A stretch of DNA of 64,000 nucleotides, from contig CALSMJ010000001.1 of the NCBI GenBank assembly GCA_943787425.1, positions 1,353,271 through 1,417,270 of the forward strand, in the 5' to 3' direction. The notes under the pieces are model-generated. The model was not told where the DNA came from. It saw nothing but the letters and a program-made list of their open reading frames with translations, and searched no databases. Source of the stretch: an uncultured Pseudomonadales bacterium (lineage in GTDB: Bacteria; Pseudomonadota; Gammaproteobacteria; Pseudomonadales; Azotimanducaceae). The position numbers and the translations under genes were made by a program. Positions within the stretch are counted from its first letter, which is position 1; each line of letters begins with the position of its first letter. Shown piece after piece: positions 56,346-64,000 of the stretch.

Positions 56346-58010
56346 ATGAAAAAGCTCGTCATCAGCATCGTCTTAGCCAGCCTCATCGCCGGCAGTCTCT
56401 GGCACAACCGACTGAATATTTTGCTGTCGATTGCACCAACCCTTCGAGACTGGCAATACCCGGTTGGCCCAAACCAGCCTGTTCAATGGACCCAAGGGCC
56501 AGCGCAGGCCAGCTTGCCGCCAAGTCAGAGACCCCCAAACATTATTCTCATCCTTGCTGACGATATGGGGTTCAATGATATTTCGCTGCATAACGGCGGC
56601 GCCGCCGATGGCTCCCTACAAACCACAGCCATCGACGCCCTTGCACAAGATGGGGTTCAGTTTAGATCGGGCTATGCAGCAAATGCGGTTTGCGCACCTT
56701 CCCGAGCCAGCATATTAACCGGTCGCTACAGCACGCGATTCGGTTTTGAGTTCACACCTTTTTTTAAAATTGGCGCAACAATTTTTCAATGGACGCAAGA
56801 CTTAAACCCCGGTGCTTTACCGGTTTATTTTAACCATGCTGGCATTGAGGATATGCCTGACATCAACGCCCAAGGACTGCCGCCATCAGAGATTACGATC
56901 GCAGAACTCTTGAAGAACGCCGGCTATTACACCGCGCACATTGGTAAATGGCACCTTGGCGGCAGCGCCGAAAAGCCAGAAATGCTGCCGCAAAATCAGG
57001 GCTTCATCGACAGCCTGTACATGGCAGGGATGTTGTATCTACCAGAAGATCATCCAGACGTGGTGAACGCAAAACGTGAAAACCAGAGCATCGAGCGCAT
57101 GGTGTGGAGCGCTGCTCAATATGCCGCGTCGTTTAATGGCGGTCCTCGATTTGAGCCCTCAAATTACCTAACGGACTACTACACCGATGAAGCCTTGCGG
57201 GTTATTGATCAACATCAAAACGAACCCTTCTTTTTATATCTCGCTCATTGGGGCATTCATAACCCCTTGCAAGCAACACGCGCCGACTATGAGGCGCTCA
57301 GCCATATTGAAGATCACACGTTGCGCGTTTATGCCGCGATGATTCGCGCCCTAGATCGAAGTGTGCGCCGTATCACCGAAAAGTTAGATGAGACAGGCCT
57401 TGCCGACAACACCCTCGTCGTCTTCACCAGCGACAATGGGGGGGCCTCCTATATCGGCTTATCCAATATCAATCAGCCGTATCGTGGCTGGAAGCTCACG
57501 TTATTTGAAGGCGGCACTCACGTGCCGTTCCTTGCGAAGTGGCCTGCCCAAATTGAGGCCGGAAGCCAATTCGACGCGCCCATTCACCACATGGACCTGT
57601 TTTCAACCTTTGCCGCCGCAGCAGGCGTCGCAACCCCTAAAGATCGAATTATTGATGGCGTTAATTTGCTACCACATTTGAAAGGCACTCAGACGAGCCC
57701 ACCACACGAAACCCTATTCTGGTTACAAGGTCACCAAGAAACGGTTCTGCATCGTGGCATGAAATTGATTCGCGCACAGGAACCGCGGAAAGTTTGGTTA
57801 TTTGATTTAAAGGCGGATCCAACCGAGCAATTTAATCTGGCAAATGAGCGTCCAGAGACCGTTAAACTGCTCAACGAGAAATTGGATGCGCATCGTGCAG
57901 CGCAAGCGGAACCCATGTGGCCCAGCTTAGTCAACGCCCCTCAACTCATTGATAAACAGGGTGAGGAGCCCTTTGAGGCTGGCGATGAGTATATTTACTG
58001 GCCCAACTAA
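56346..58010 (+). CDS. type I sulfatase
   Basis: 554 residues. N-terminal signal/anchor helix (LVISIVLASLIAGSLW), metal site NIILILADDMGFNDISLHNG, and the formylglycine motif NAVCAPSRASILTGRYSTRF (Cys116, to be converted to fGly). IGKWHLGGSAEKPEMLPQNQ and FTSDNGGASYIGLS are further sulfatase marks. Periplasmic hydrolysis of a sulfate ester; the substrate is unknown and no glycan enzyme adjoins. First gene of a three-gene run. Confidence 0.94.
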   Translation: MKKLVISIVLASLIAGSLWHNRLNILLSIAPTLRDWQYPVGPNQPVQWTQGPAQASLPPSQRPPNIILILADDMGFNDISLHNGGAADGSLQTTAIDALAQDGVQFRSGYAANAVCAPSRASILTGRYSTRFGFEFTPFFKIGATIFQWTQDLNPGALPVYFNHAGIEDMPDINAQGLPPSEITIAELLKNAGYYTAHIGKWHLGGSAEKPEMLPQNQGFIDSLYMAGMLYLPEDHPDVVNAKRENQSIERMVWSAAQYAASFNGGPRFEPSNYLTDYYTDEALRVIDQHQNEPFFLYLAHWGIHNPLQATRADYEALSHIEDHTLRVYAAMIRALDRSVRRITEKLDETGLADNTLVVFTSDNGGASYIGLSNINQPYRGWKLTLFEGGTHVPFLAKWPAQIEAGSQFDAPIHHMDLFSTFAAAAGVATPKDRIIDGVNLLPHLKGTQTSPPHETLFWLQGHQETVLHRGMKLIRAQEPRKVWLFDLKADPTEQFNLANERPETVKLLNEKLDAHRAAQAEPMWPSLVNAPQLIDKQGEEPFEAGDEYIYWPN

Positions 58011-58037
58011 TAAAAAATTTTTAAGGTAGCCTTTGCC

Positions 58038-58670
58038 ATGAACCGCCTGAAACGTCCTGAGATTTTTATCATCATCGCTTACTTGGCATTTTGCTTTTGG
58101 TATACCAACACGAGCGGTCCCTTAACCAATACGGAGATTGACGCCTATCTTGCCAAGTTGACCCAACGCGAGGCTGCCAACCAAAATATTCCAATCATCG
58201 AGGATTTCATGAGACGAGACACCGGCAACCAGTTTGTCATGGTTAATCTCATCGACCTTAATCCGACGCCGCCAGATTTGCCGGCAACGGGCCCGAACGC
58301 GGACCCTATGGCGCTGGTAGATCACTACATGGCCCACATGTACCCAACGATGTTCCGACGTGCCTCGCACCCAATTTATTTAGCGCCCGTTCAGGCGGGC
58401 GCGATAGACCTTCTTAACCTGCCTGGGGCCAGCAACTGGACTCAGACCGCTTTAATGCGCTACCGCAGTCGCCGAGACCTTATGGACATTGTCACGGACC
58501 CGCGATTTTCTGAACGCCACGACTACAAATTGGGCGCGATGCTCAAAACCATCGCAGTCCCAACAGAGCCGAGCTTCAACCCGGCGGATCCTCGGCTGCT
58601 GCTGGGCTTGGTCGCGATCATCTTTTTGCTACTGTTTCGACGCGGTCTGCGGCCCCAAAGGGCACCCTGA
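58038..58670 (+). CDS. two-helix membrane protein with DUF1330-like domain
   Basis: 210 residues between the two sulfatase genes (27 nt after the first). Hydrophobic helices at both ends (IFIIIAYLAFCFWYTN, about 9-24; LLLGLVAIIFLLLFRRG, about 187-203) frame a soluble domain: DTGNQFVMVNLIDLNP, HYMAHMYPTMFRRASHPIYL and RSRRDLMDIVTDPRFSERHD, which resembles the dimeric alpha/beta-barrel DUF1330 fold. A role in the sulfatase pathway is suggested only by position. Confidence 0.65.
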   Translation: MNRLKRPEIFIIIAYLAFCFWYTNTSGPLTNTEIDAYLAKLTQREAANQNIPIIEDFMRRDTGNQFVMVNLIDLNPTPPDLPATGPNADPMALVDHYMAHMYPTMFRRASHPIYLAPVQAGAIDLLNLPGASNWTQTALMRYRSRRDLMDIVTDPRFSERHDYKLGAMLKTIAVPTEPSFNPADPRLLLGLVAIIFLLLFRRGLRPQRAP

Positions 58671-58720
58671 CGGGGTTGCCGCTCGTATCACCTCAAAAAA
58701 AGCGATACAGTCTGCTTGCT

Positions 58721-60175
58721 ATGGACCTCGATCAAAACCACGCGGTAAAAAGACCTGGGCGTAAAATATTCCTCTGCGTTGGGTTAATTGTCATTGCGAT
58801 GCTGGGTTTGCCCAGCCAGGCTGACTTGCCGAGACCCAACATCGTGCTGATCTATGTTGACGACTTGGGTTATGGCGATCTCAGCAGTTACGGCCACCCC
58901 ATCATCGAAACACCGAACCTTACCGCCCTGGCCGCGAGCGGTATCCAACTGACCAATTACTATGCGCCTTCCGCGCTTTGCTCACCCTCGCGCGCCGCTT
59001 TGCTGACCGGCCGGCATCCTTACCGAACCGGGATCCAAAGCTGGATCCCGAAAGGCACCGGGATCTACTTAAAAGCAGACGAAGTCACCCTGCCGGAAGT
59101 GCTCAAAACCGCGGGCTACGAAACCGCATTAATCGGCAAGTGGCATCTCAACAGCGATTTGGGCAACCCGCAAGAGCCTCAACCGAACGATCAAGGCTTT
59201 GACTACTTCTTTGGCCACAATGCTTTTCAAATACCAACCAATCGTAATCCGACAAACTTGTATAGAAACCGGACCGCGCTGCCCACCCAGTCTGGCTATA
59301 CGGCTCAAATTTACGCAGACCAAGCTTTGGCTTGGCTCTCTGACAGATCAGATGACACACCTTTCTTTTTAATGCTATCGATGGCCGAGCCGCATACCCC
59401 CATTGAAAACCCGGAAGCTATGAATGCTAAGTACCGCGCCTATACCCAAGGCACGGTTGTGCCCATCCCATCAGGCGCAGCCGACATTCCAAAAGACAAA
59501 CTCATCGCAAGAGGACCCGGTGAATACTACGCCAACATCGATTATATGGACGCGCAATTAGGGCGTGTCCTTGCTTTCTTGGATGAGACAAATCGCGCCC
59601 CGGACACCATTATTGTCTTTGCCAGCGATAACGGACCGGTCACTAGCGACTGGATAAATTGGTACGAAGTCAACGCCTACGGCAGTACAGGCGGCTTGAA
59701 AGGTCGGAAACACTTCCTGCATGAAGGCGGTATTAAAGTTCCTGCAATCATTCGCTACCCTTCGCGATTGCCTGCCGGCATCCAGTCAAACCAACTGATG
59801 ACCGGGACCGATTGGTTTGCAACGCTTTTGTCCTTAGCAGGCGTCGCGCCGCCCCGTGACCGCCCCATCGACAGCGTTGACATGGGCTTTGCTGCAGATC
59901 AAACCAAGCCGCCCGCTTCAAGGATATTGCACTGGGCGTTGCCAACGCCTGACGCATTAGATTTTGCTGTTCGAGAGGGCGCGTTCAAATTGTTAATCGA
60001 TCGCACGGGCGTTCCTCGAGAACTCTTTAACCTGCAAGAAGACCCGCTGGAGCTCTTCAATCTCGTCGAGGTTGAGCCTGTCATCACCGCTCGCCTACTC
60101 GCCTACCATCATGACGTCCTAAACCGGATTAACGCAGATCCCTTGCTTAGGCGACCCACGGCGTCAGACAGCTAA
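58721..60175 (+). CDS. type I sulfatase (second)
   Basis: 484 residues from ATG 58721; a TTG at 58676 is an alternative. Signal peptide (RKIFLCVGLIVIAMLGLPSQA), NIVLIYVDDLGYGDLSSYGH, formylglycine site PSALCSPSRAALLTGRHPYR (Cys87), LIGKWHLNSDLG, and FASDNGPVTSDWINW. Distinct subfamily from the first (about one quarter identity by eye). 51 nt downstream of the membrane protein gene. Confidence 0.93.
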   Translation: MDLDQNHAVKRPGRKIFLCVGLIVIAMLGLPSQADLPRPNIVLIYVDDLGYGDLSSYGHPIIETPNLTALAASGIQLTNYYAPSALCSPSRAALLTGRHPYRTGIQSWIPKGTGIYLKADEVTLPEVLKTAGYETALIGKWHLNSDLGNPQEPQPNDQGFDYFFGHNAFQIPTNRNPTNLYRNRTALPTQSGYTAQIYADQALAWLSDRSDDTPFFLMLSMAEPHTPIENPEAMNAKYRAYTQGTVVPIPSGAADIPKDKLIARGPGEYYANIDYMDAQLGRVLAFLDETNRAPDTIIVFASDNGPVTSDWINWYEVNAYGSTGGLKGRKHFLHEGGIKVPAIIRYPSRLPAGIQSNQLMTGTDWFATLLSLAGVAPPRDRPIDSVDMGFAADQTKPPASRILHWALPTPDALDFAVREGAFKLLIDRTGVPRELFNLQEDPLELFNLVEVEPVITARLLAYHHDVLNRINADPLLRRPTASDS

Positions 60176-60188
60176 CGGCCGTTAGCTG
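60169..60188. terminator. 20-bp palindrome over the sulfatase stop codon
   Basis: CAGCTAACGG (60169-60178) and CCGTTAGCTG (60179-60188) form a perfect palindrome that includes the TAA stop. As RNA it would fold with an 8-bp stem and GGCC loop. It precedes the convergent branched-chain aminotransferase gene, so a two-way terminator is plausible; no T-run. Confidence 0.5.
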
Positions 60189-60252
60189 CTTCACATTGCG
60201 TCTGTGATCAACGACAACTGCCAGCGTTCATCAATCAGGCTGCCACCCAAGC

Positions 60253-61287
60253 TTATACCGCGTGCGTCCACCCATAGGGATCTTCCCGCTCACCTTTTTG
60301 AATGGCCGTTAACAGATCATATAACTGCTGGGTCACGGGGCCGATGGCCTCACCATTGCCATAAAACCGATGCCAGGTGTCCTCAGATCGAACGCGTCCC
60401 ACTGGTGAGATGACGGCCGCCGTACCACAGGCTGCAAATTCCTCTATGTCTGCAACTTCTTTAAGGAACTCAACCGGGCGCGCCACCGTTTTCATCCCAA
60501 GAACATCTGCTGCTAAGGTCATCACGCTTCGCCGCGTCACACTGGGCAAAATTGATTCGGATTCTGGCGTGACAATGGTGCCATCTTTCATTTTCAGAAC
60601 GATATTGGCCGATCCTGCTTCTTCTAAAAAGCGATGTTCGGCAGGGTCAAGATAAAGCGCCTCCTGGGCCCCTAGTTCCTTCGCCATTTGGGTTGCCATC
60701 AATCCACCGGCATAATTCGCGCCGGCTTTAAACGCGCCCAAACCCTTAGGCGCTGCACGATCCAAATCAACGACTGCCAAGTCAATCAGGCTCAGCCCGC
60801 CGCCCTTATAGTAAGGCCCAACGGGTGACACAAACACCCTAAACTCAAACTCTGGCGCAGGCCGCAAACCAAGATTTTCACCAACACCGACTAAGAAGGG
60901 TCGGATATAAAGGCTCGCACCAGAACCATAAGGTGGTACCCACGCCGCATTCGCCCGCACGGTTTCTTGTATCCCGCGCATAAACAACGCTTCCGGCACC
61001 TGGGGCATGAGCAAGCGCTGCGTGGTCCGCCCCATTCGGGCACAATTTAGGTCCGGCCGAAAGAGCAAAATATCGCCATTGACCGCCGTTTGCGCTTTTA
61101 GGCCTTCAAAACAGGATTGCGCATAATGCAGAACCGTTGAGCCTTCGTGCACCGGCATCTCGGCCGAGGCCACTAATTCACCCTCACTCCAAACACCATC
61201 GCGCCAACGCGCTGAGAATCGAAGCTCTGTCTCGATGTAGGAAAACCCCAAGTTTCCCCAATCTAAGTCCTTTTTTGGTGCGTTCAT
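60253..61287 (-). CDS. ilvE: branched-chain amino acid aminotransferase
   Basis: PLP enzyme for the last step of Leu, Ile and Val synthesis. From ATG 61287 344 residues; an upstream frame to 61407 adds unconserved residues. Catalytic Lys187 in GAFKAGANYAGG, and ESILPSVTRRSVMTLAADVL plus FAACGTAAVISPVGRV near the end. Fold type IV, long (group II) type, closer to the mitochondrial/BCAT form than to short IlvE. Confidence 0.93.
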   Translation of the reverse strand: MNAPKKDLDWGNLGFSYIETELRFSARWRDGVWSEGELVASAEMPVHEGSTVLHYAQSCFEGLKAQTAVNGDILLFRPDLNCARMGRTTQRLLMPQVPEALFMRGIQETVRANAAWVPPYGSGASLYIRPFLVGVGENLGLRPAPEFEFRVFVSPVGPYYKGGGLSLIDLAVVDLDRAAPKGLGAFKAGANYAGGLMATQMAKELGAQEALYLDPAEHRFLEEAGSANIVLKMKDGTIVTPESESILPSVTRRSVMTLAADVLGMKTVARPVEFLKEVADIEEFAACGTAAVISPVGRVRSEDTWHRFYGNGEAIGPVTQQLYDLLTAIQKGEREDPYGWTHAV

Positions 61288-61477
61288 CTCGTTCTCAACT
61301 GCAGCTAACTCGTGGTTTAAAAAAACTAACGGCCCAAGGCCATGACCCGCAAATCCTATCGGAACCTTGGGATATTGCAATAGACGTCCATGGCCGTGGC
61401 CAGACAAAACGCCCCTTGCTCAAATGCGCATCCGACGCGCTCAACGAAAGACAAGACATCGTAGCCTGGGAACCTGC

Positions 61478-61894
61478 TCAAACCGGCCGAATCACACCAT
61501 GAAAGTGTTTGGGGGCAATCCGTAAAATCACCCGCTCGCTTGCCTGCAACCATTGTCCTAAATTCTCGGGCAGCGTATAACCCACAGCTTCAATATTCTC
61601 AAAAACGCGGCGGGTAGCGTCTTCAAGATGCGCCGTTTCAACCGTCACGACCCCCTCGATTGACACAAAGTTGAAGGGCTCGGCATTATTGATCACGCAC
61701 AAATTAACGCGAGGGTCCCGTTCCATCGCACGACGTTTAAACGTTTTGCCGGGTGTTGACACCACAATCGAGTCTGCCTCAACCGCATAGGCAACCACCG
61801 ACGAAGCCGGCGCGCCACCGCGCTTCAAATGCGTCAGCACCGCCCACCGGTGCGCTTGAATAAACGTATCAAAATCCGGATTCGTCGAAATCAT
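61478..61894 (-). CDS. PPOX-class (split-barrel) flavin/F420-type protein
   Basis: 138 residues from ATG 61894 (AGGGGGT upstream); a start at 61927 is less likely. Split-barrel fold with HRWAVLTHLKRGGAPASSVV, VVSTPGKTFKRRAMERDPRV and NLCVINNAEPFNFVSIEGV, a pattern close to the TIGR03618 group (probable F420-dependent). Function unknown. Upstream of the aminotransferase on the same strand with a 190-nt gap. Confidence 0.82.
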   Translation of the reverse strand: MISTNPDFDTFIQAHRWAVLTHLKRGGAPASSVVAYAVEADSIVVSTPGKTFKRRAMERDPRVNLCVINNAEPFNFVSIEGVVTVETAHLEDATRRVFENIEAVGYTLPENLGQWLQASERVILRIAPKHFHGVIRPV

Positions 61895-62141
61895 TAGACC
61901 CCCTAACCGTTGTTTGTCACCAGCCAAAGCTCAAGCAACGTTCTGGCGCGTACAAAATGCCCTGCTATTCTCGAGACAAATGACCGCCAAGGCTTACGCG
62001 CCTTGGCTCGCCCAAGCACAGTGTTTCAAGCCTACTGGGATATCTGGCCACCCTCACCTTGCGCTGTGGTCGCCATCGCAACCGGTGACTGCGCTCGGCC
62101 GCGATCAGAGCCGCTTTAACATCACGCCCTGGTTTAGCGCG

Positions 62142-63029
62142 TCACGGGATCAGGGTGCCCGCGGCATTAAAATCAACGCTTGCCTGCTCAACACCGGGAA
62201 AAACCTCTTTCAATAAACTCAGCATATTCTGCGTGGACCGACGGTCTGCTGCTTCATGCAGGTGACCCGGCGGACCAATGCGGCTCGGCAGTGCAAAGCC
62301 GTGGGGCGTTTTTGCATGATCCACAAAACTCCAATCAACACCGGCCTCATCCATCTCTGCAAAGAAACGGTCTTTATGCGTCTGCAACACCAAGTGATCC
62401 TCGGCACCATTCTCGATCAGGACAATGGTGTTGGTATTATAGTCATTTGGAATTGACTTTAAGGGCGGTCGCGCCGCACCAAAGCGCGCAGGACTCGGAT
62501 CTTCACCCGTTTGGAGTAGGCCATGAAAAGACACCACCGCGCTCAAATCAAGACCGCCTCGAACGCCTTCCAAAACAGCCATACCCCCAAAACAATACCC
62601 GATGGCCGCAGGCGATAACGCATCGTTCACACACGCCTCGGCTTTGCCCGCGTTGATCCACGCGTCTAGCAAAGCCCGAAACAATTCAGGATCATGGTCT
62701 AGCCAAACCATTGCCTCAAAACATTTTGTTTGAAATGCCTCGATCCGGCTGGGATCCGTTGGAAACTCCCGCTCATCGCTCGGCACGCGATCGCCGTACA
62801 TATCAATGGCCAATCCAACGTAGCCAAGCCGAGCAAGATATTCCGCCACATCCCGATCGAATTGCTTGAGGCCTTGATAGTTGTGAATAACCAAAACCAG
62901 TGGTCGCGGCCCCAAAGCCTCGCTGGGTGCAACCAGATGACCCTCGAAGTGATGCCCGCGAAACACAAACCCAATCCTCCGGTGTTGTAAGTCCGGTGCT
63001 GGTGGCCAAAATTCTGATGGATGGGTCAC
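62142..63029 (-). CDS. dienelactone hydrolase family protein
   Basis: GTG start at 63029 with AGGGGAGA upstream; 295 residues. Alpha/beta-hydrolase with Cys nucleophile in AAIGYCFGGMAVLEGVRGGL, LVLVIHNYQGLKQFDRDVAE, LAIDMYGDRVPS, and the late HGFALPSRIGPPGH (His). Family members open lactone rings in aromatic degradation (carboxymethylenebutenolidase) or hydrolyse esters. Confidence 0.9.
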   Translation of the reverse strand: MTHPSEFWPPAPDLQHRRIGFVFRGHHFEGHLVAPSEALGPRPLVLVIHNYQGLKQFDRDVAEYLARLGYVGLAIDMYGDRVPSDEREFPTDPSRIEAFQTKCFEAMVWLDHDPELFRALLDAWINAGKAEACVNDALSPAAIGYCFGGMAVLEGVRGGLDLSAVVSFHGLLQTGEDPSPARFGAARPPLKSIPNDYNTNTIVLIENGAEDHLVLQTHKDRFFAEMDEAGVDWSFVDHAKTPHGFALPSRIGPPGHLHEAADRRSTQNMLSLLKEVFPGVEQASVDFNAAGTLIP

Positions 63030-63372
63030 AGTTTTCTCTCCCCTTTTGGCCTTACTGTAGACAGCGCGAACACGCCTGGCAAGCCAACACCAGACTGCTA
63101 ACCGACGGGTCCTGAGCGACGCGTGCCGCGAAGCTAAGCCGCGAACAACAAGGCGCGGTCCCTCATCAATCTGGACGCGCGTTTTAGATTCAAAAAGGAG
63201 CGGGTCATGATCACTAACCGAGCAACGATTGTGTCGATTCATAATCGCGTCGACGCTTGGCAAGCCAGATCGCGATCATCGTTATCGCACAGCAAAATAA
63301 TTATCTGGTGAAAACAAAAGCATTGTGATTCAGGGGTTCTTTAAGCCGCAACTTTGGTCGCGTCGTCCGAGC
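63030..63372. other. 343-nt stretch without a recognised gene
   Basis: Between the dienelactone hydrolase start and the MoaD-like gene. The frame that continues the hydrolase upstream to 63263 lacks family similarity. Nothing else seen. Confidence 0.5.
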
Positions 63373-63615
63373 CTAACCGCCTTGAATTCGCGGCAACAAA
63401 AAGACGTCAGCATTCGTTGGGATTGGTTGATCCTGGCGGTCCCGGTAGATCTCGCCATTGACCGCAACCGCGACCCCCTCATCGAGATGCTTTTGCATCT
63501 CGGGATACCGCAGAACGAGCGATTGCAGCAGCTCGCCAATGGTCGCGCCCGTACACTCCACTAAGCGCGCACCATCAGCTGCCTGACTCAAAATACCCGA
63601 TAGCTGAACCTCCAT
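63373..63615 (-). CDS. MoaD/ThiS family ubiquitin-like protein
   Basis: 80 residues of the beta-grasp fold: MEVQLSGILSQAADGARLVE, VAVAVNGEIYRDRQDQPIPT, and the C-terminal Gly-Gly (LLPRIQGG) used for thiocarboxylate formation and adenylation. It follows, 14 nt apart, a molybdenum hydroxylase gene, which suggests a link to molybdopterin synthesis rather than thiamine. Confidence 0.88.
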   Translation of the reverse strand: MEVQLSGILSQAADGARLVECTGATIGELLQSLVLRYPEMQKHLDEGVAVAVNGEIYRDRQDQPIPTNADVFLLPRIQGG

Positions 63616-63629
63616 GATGCAGCCTTAAA

Positions 63630-64000
63630 CTAGGCCTGACCATCCTCAATCGCTTTCAAGATCCGAGGCGGCGACATCGGCACATGGGTCATTCGAACCC
63701 CAACGGCATTTGAAACCGCGTTACCAATCGCGGCCAACGGCGGCACAATCGAGGTTTCTCCCACACCCCGAACACCATAAGGATGATTTGGGTTTGGAAT
63801 TTCAAGAATTTGCGTGTCAATAAACGGCAAATCAGAGCACACCGGAATTCGATAATCTAAGAACCCAGCATTTTGCAGCCGACCATCATCGCCATAGATG
63901 TACTCTTCGTTCAATGCCCAACCAATACCTTGCACCGCACCCCCTTGGAATTGACCCTCGACATAATCCGGATGAATCGCCTTACCGGCGTCCTGCACGA
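63630..64000 (-). CDS. xanthine dehydrogenase family molybdopterin-binding subunit, C-terminal part
   Basis: Gene continues past the right edge. The 123 visible residues are the end of the large subunit: VEGQFQGGAVQGIGWALNEE, FLDYRIPVCSDLPFIDTQIL, NHPYGVRGVGETSIVPPLAA (with the catalytic GVGE Glu), AIGNAVSNAVGVRMTHVPMS. Oxidises purines, aldehydes or N-heteroaromatics with molybdenum cofactor. Confidence 0.95.
   Translation of the reverse strand, partial: VQDAGKAIHPDYVEGQFQGGAVQGIGWALNEEYIYGDDGRLQNAGFLDYRIPVCSDLPFIDTQILEIPNPNHPYGVRGVGETSIVPPLAAIGNAVSNAVGVRMTHVPMSPPRILKAIEDGQA

Noticed and set aside
61288..61407. N-terminal extension of the aminotransferase
   Set aside because: The 40 extra residues are not part of the family; ATG 61287 gives the expected N-terminus.

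Overview
The window looks like a chromosomal piece of a Gram-negative, flagellated, probably marine gammaproteobacterium. The evidence is a P- and L-ring flagellum operon in the order flgBCDEFGHIJKL, redox chaperone Hsp33, a TonB-dependent receptor paired with a secreted S9 peptidase, two sulfatases, and many oxidative or detoxifying enzymes (acyl-CoA dehydrogenases, a Baeyer-Villiger-type monooxygenase, glutathione transferases, a luciferase-like enzyme). GC looks moderate, a little over 50%. I cannot place it below class. No rRNA, tRNA, CRISPR array, insertion sequence or phage gene was recognised.

Layout. (1) 1-14.3 kb: flagellar locus. A flagellin and flgL to flgB lie on the minus strand; flgA, flgM and flgN lie on the plus strand. 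The expected regulatory hierarchy is readable in the DNA: a consensus sigma-54 (-24/-12) element before flgB, and sigma-28 elements before flgM and the flagellin. The flagellin is broken by several indels and flgK by one. (2) 14.4-23.8 kb: an M20 deacylase, a DUF481-type outer-membrane protein, two MFS carriers, Hsp33, a CREST/ceramidase-like membrane protein, and a thioredoxin-fold gene with an in-frame TGA. In that gene the motif WAPY-TGA-GC and a hairpin directly after the TGA point to selenocysteine. (3) 24-36.7 kb: a sulfotransferase-like protein, a PHP-domain phosphodiesterase, an HtaA-domain protein, two GSTs, unknown proteins, and a minus-strand catabolic operon (VOC, two adjacent acyl-CoA dehydrogenases, a frameshifted FAH-family gene).

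(4) 37-44 kb: peptide-use cluster with a C15-like protein whose catalytic Cys is Ser, a TonB-dependent receptor ending in a textbook terminator, an S9 peptidase and a small secreted two-Cys protein. (5) 44.3-54.5 kb: a VOC protein, a single-chain fusion of a dihydroorotate/dihydropyrimidine dehydrogenase-like domain with a PyrK-like FAD/[2Fe-2S] reductase, an NhaC-type antiporter, a flavin monooxygenase, a GH3 glycosidase with PA14, a response regulator and an LLM oxidoreductase. (6) 54.7-64 kb: an FAD amine-oxidase-like enzyme, then sulfatase / DUF1330-like membrane protein / sulfatase behind a 23-bp palindrome, branched-chain aminotransferase, a PPOX enzyme, a dienelactone hydrolase, and a MoaD/ThiS-like protein next to the C-terminus of a molybdenum hydroxylase cut by the right edge.

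The strongest candidate for something new is the putative selenoprotein at 22716-23819. Other points worth a second look are the C15 homologue without its Cys, the PyrD-PyrK-type fusion, the operator-like palindromes, and several unrelated minisatellite-like repeats between genes. Frameshifts in three genes could be real decay or sequence error; I cannot tell which from the sequence alone.
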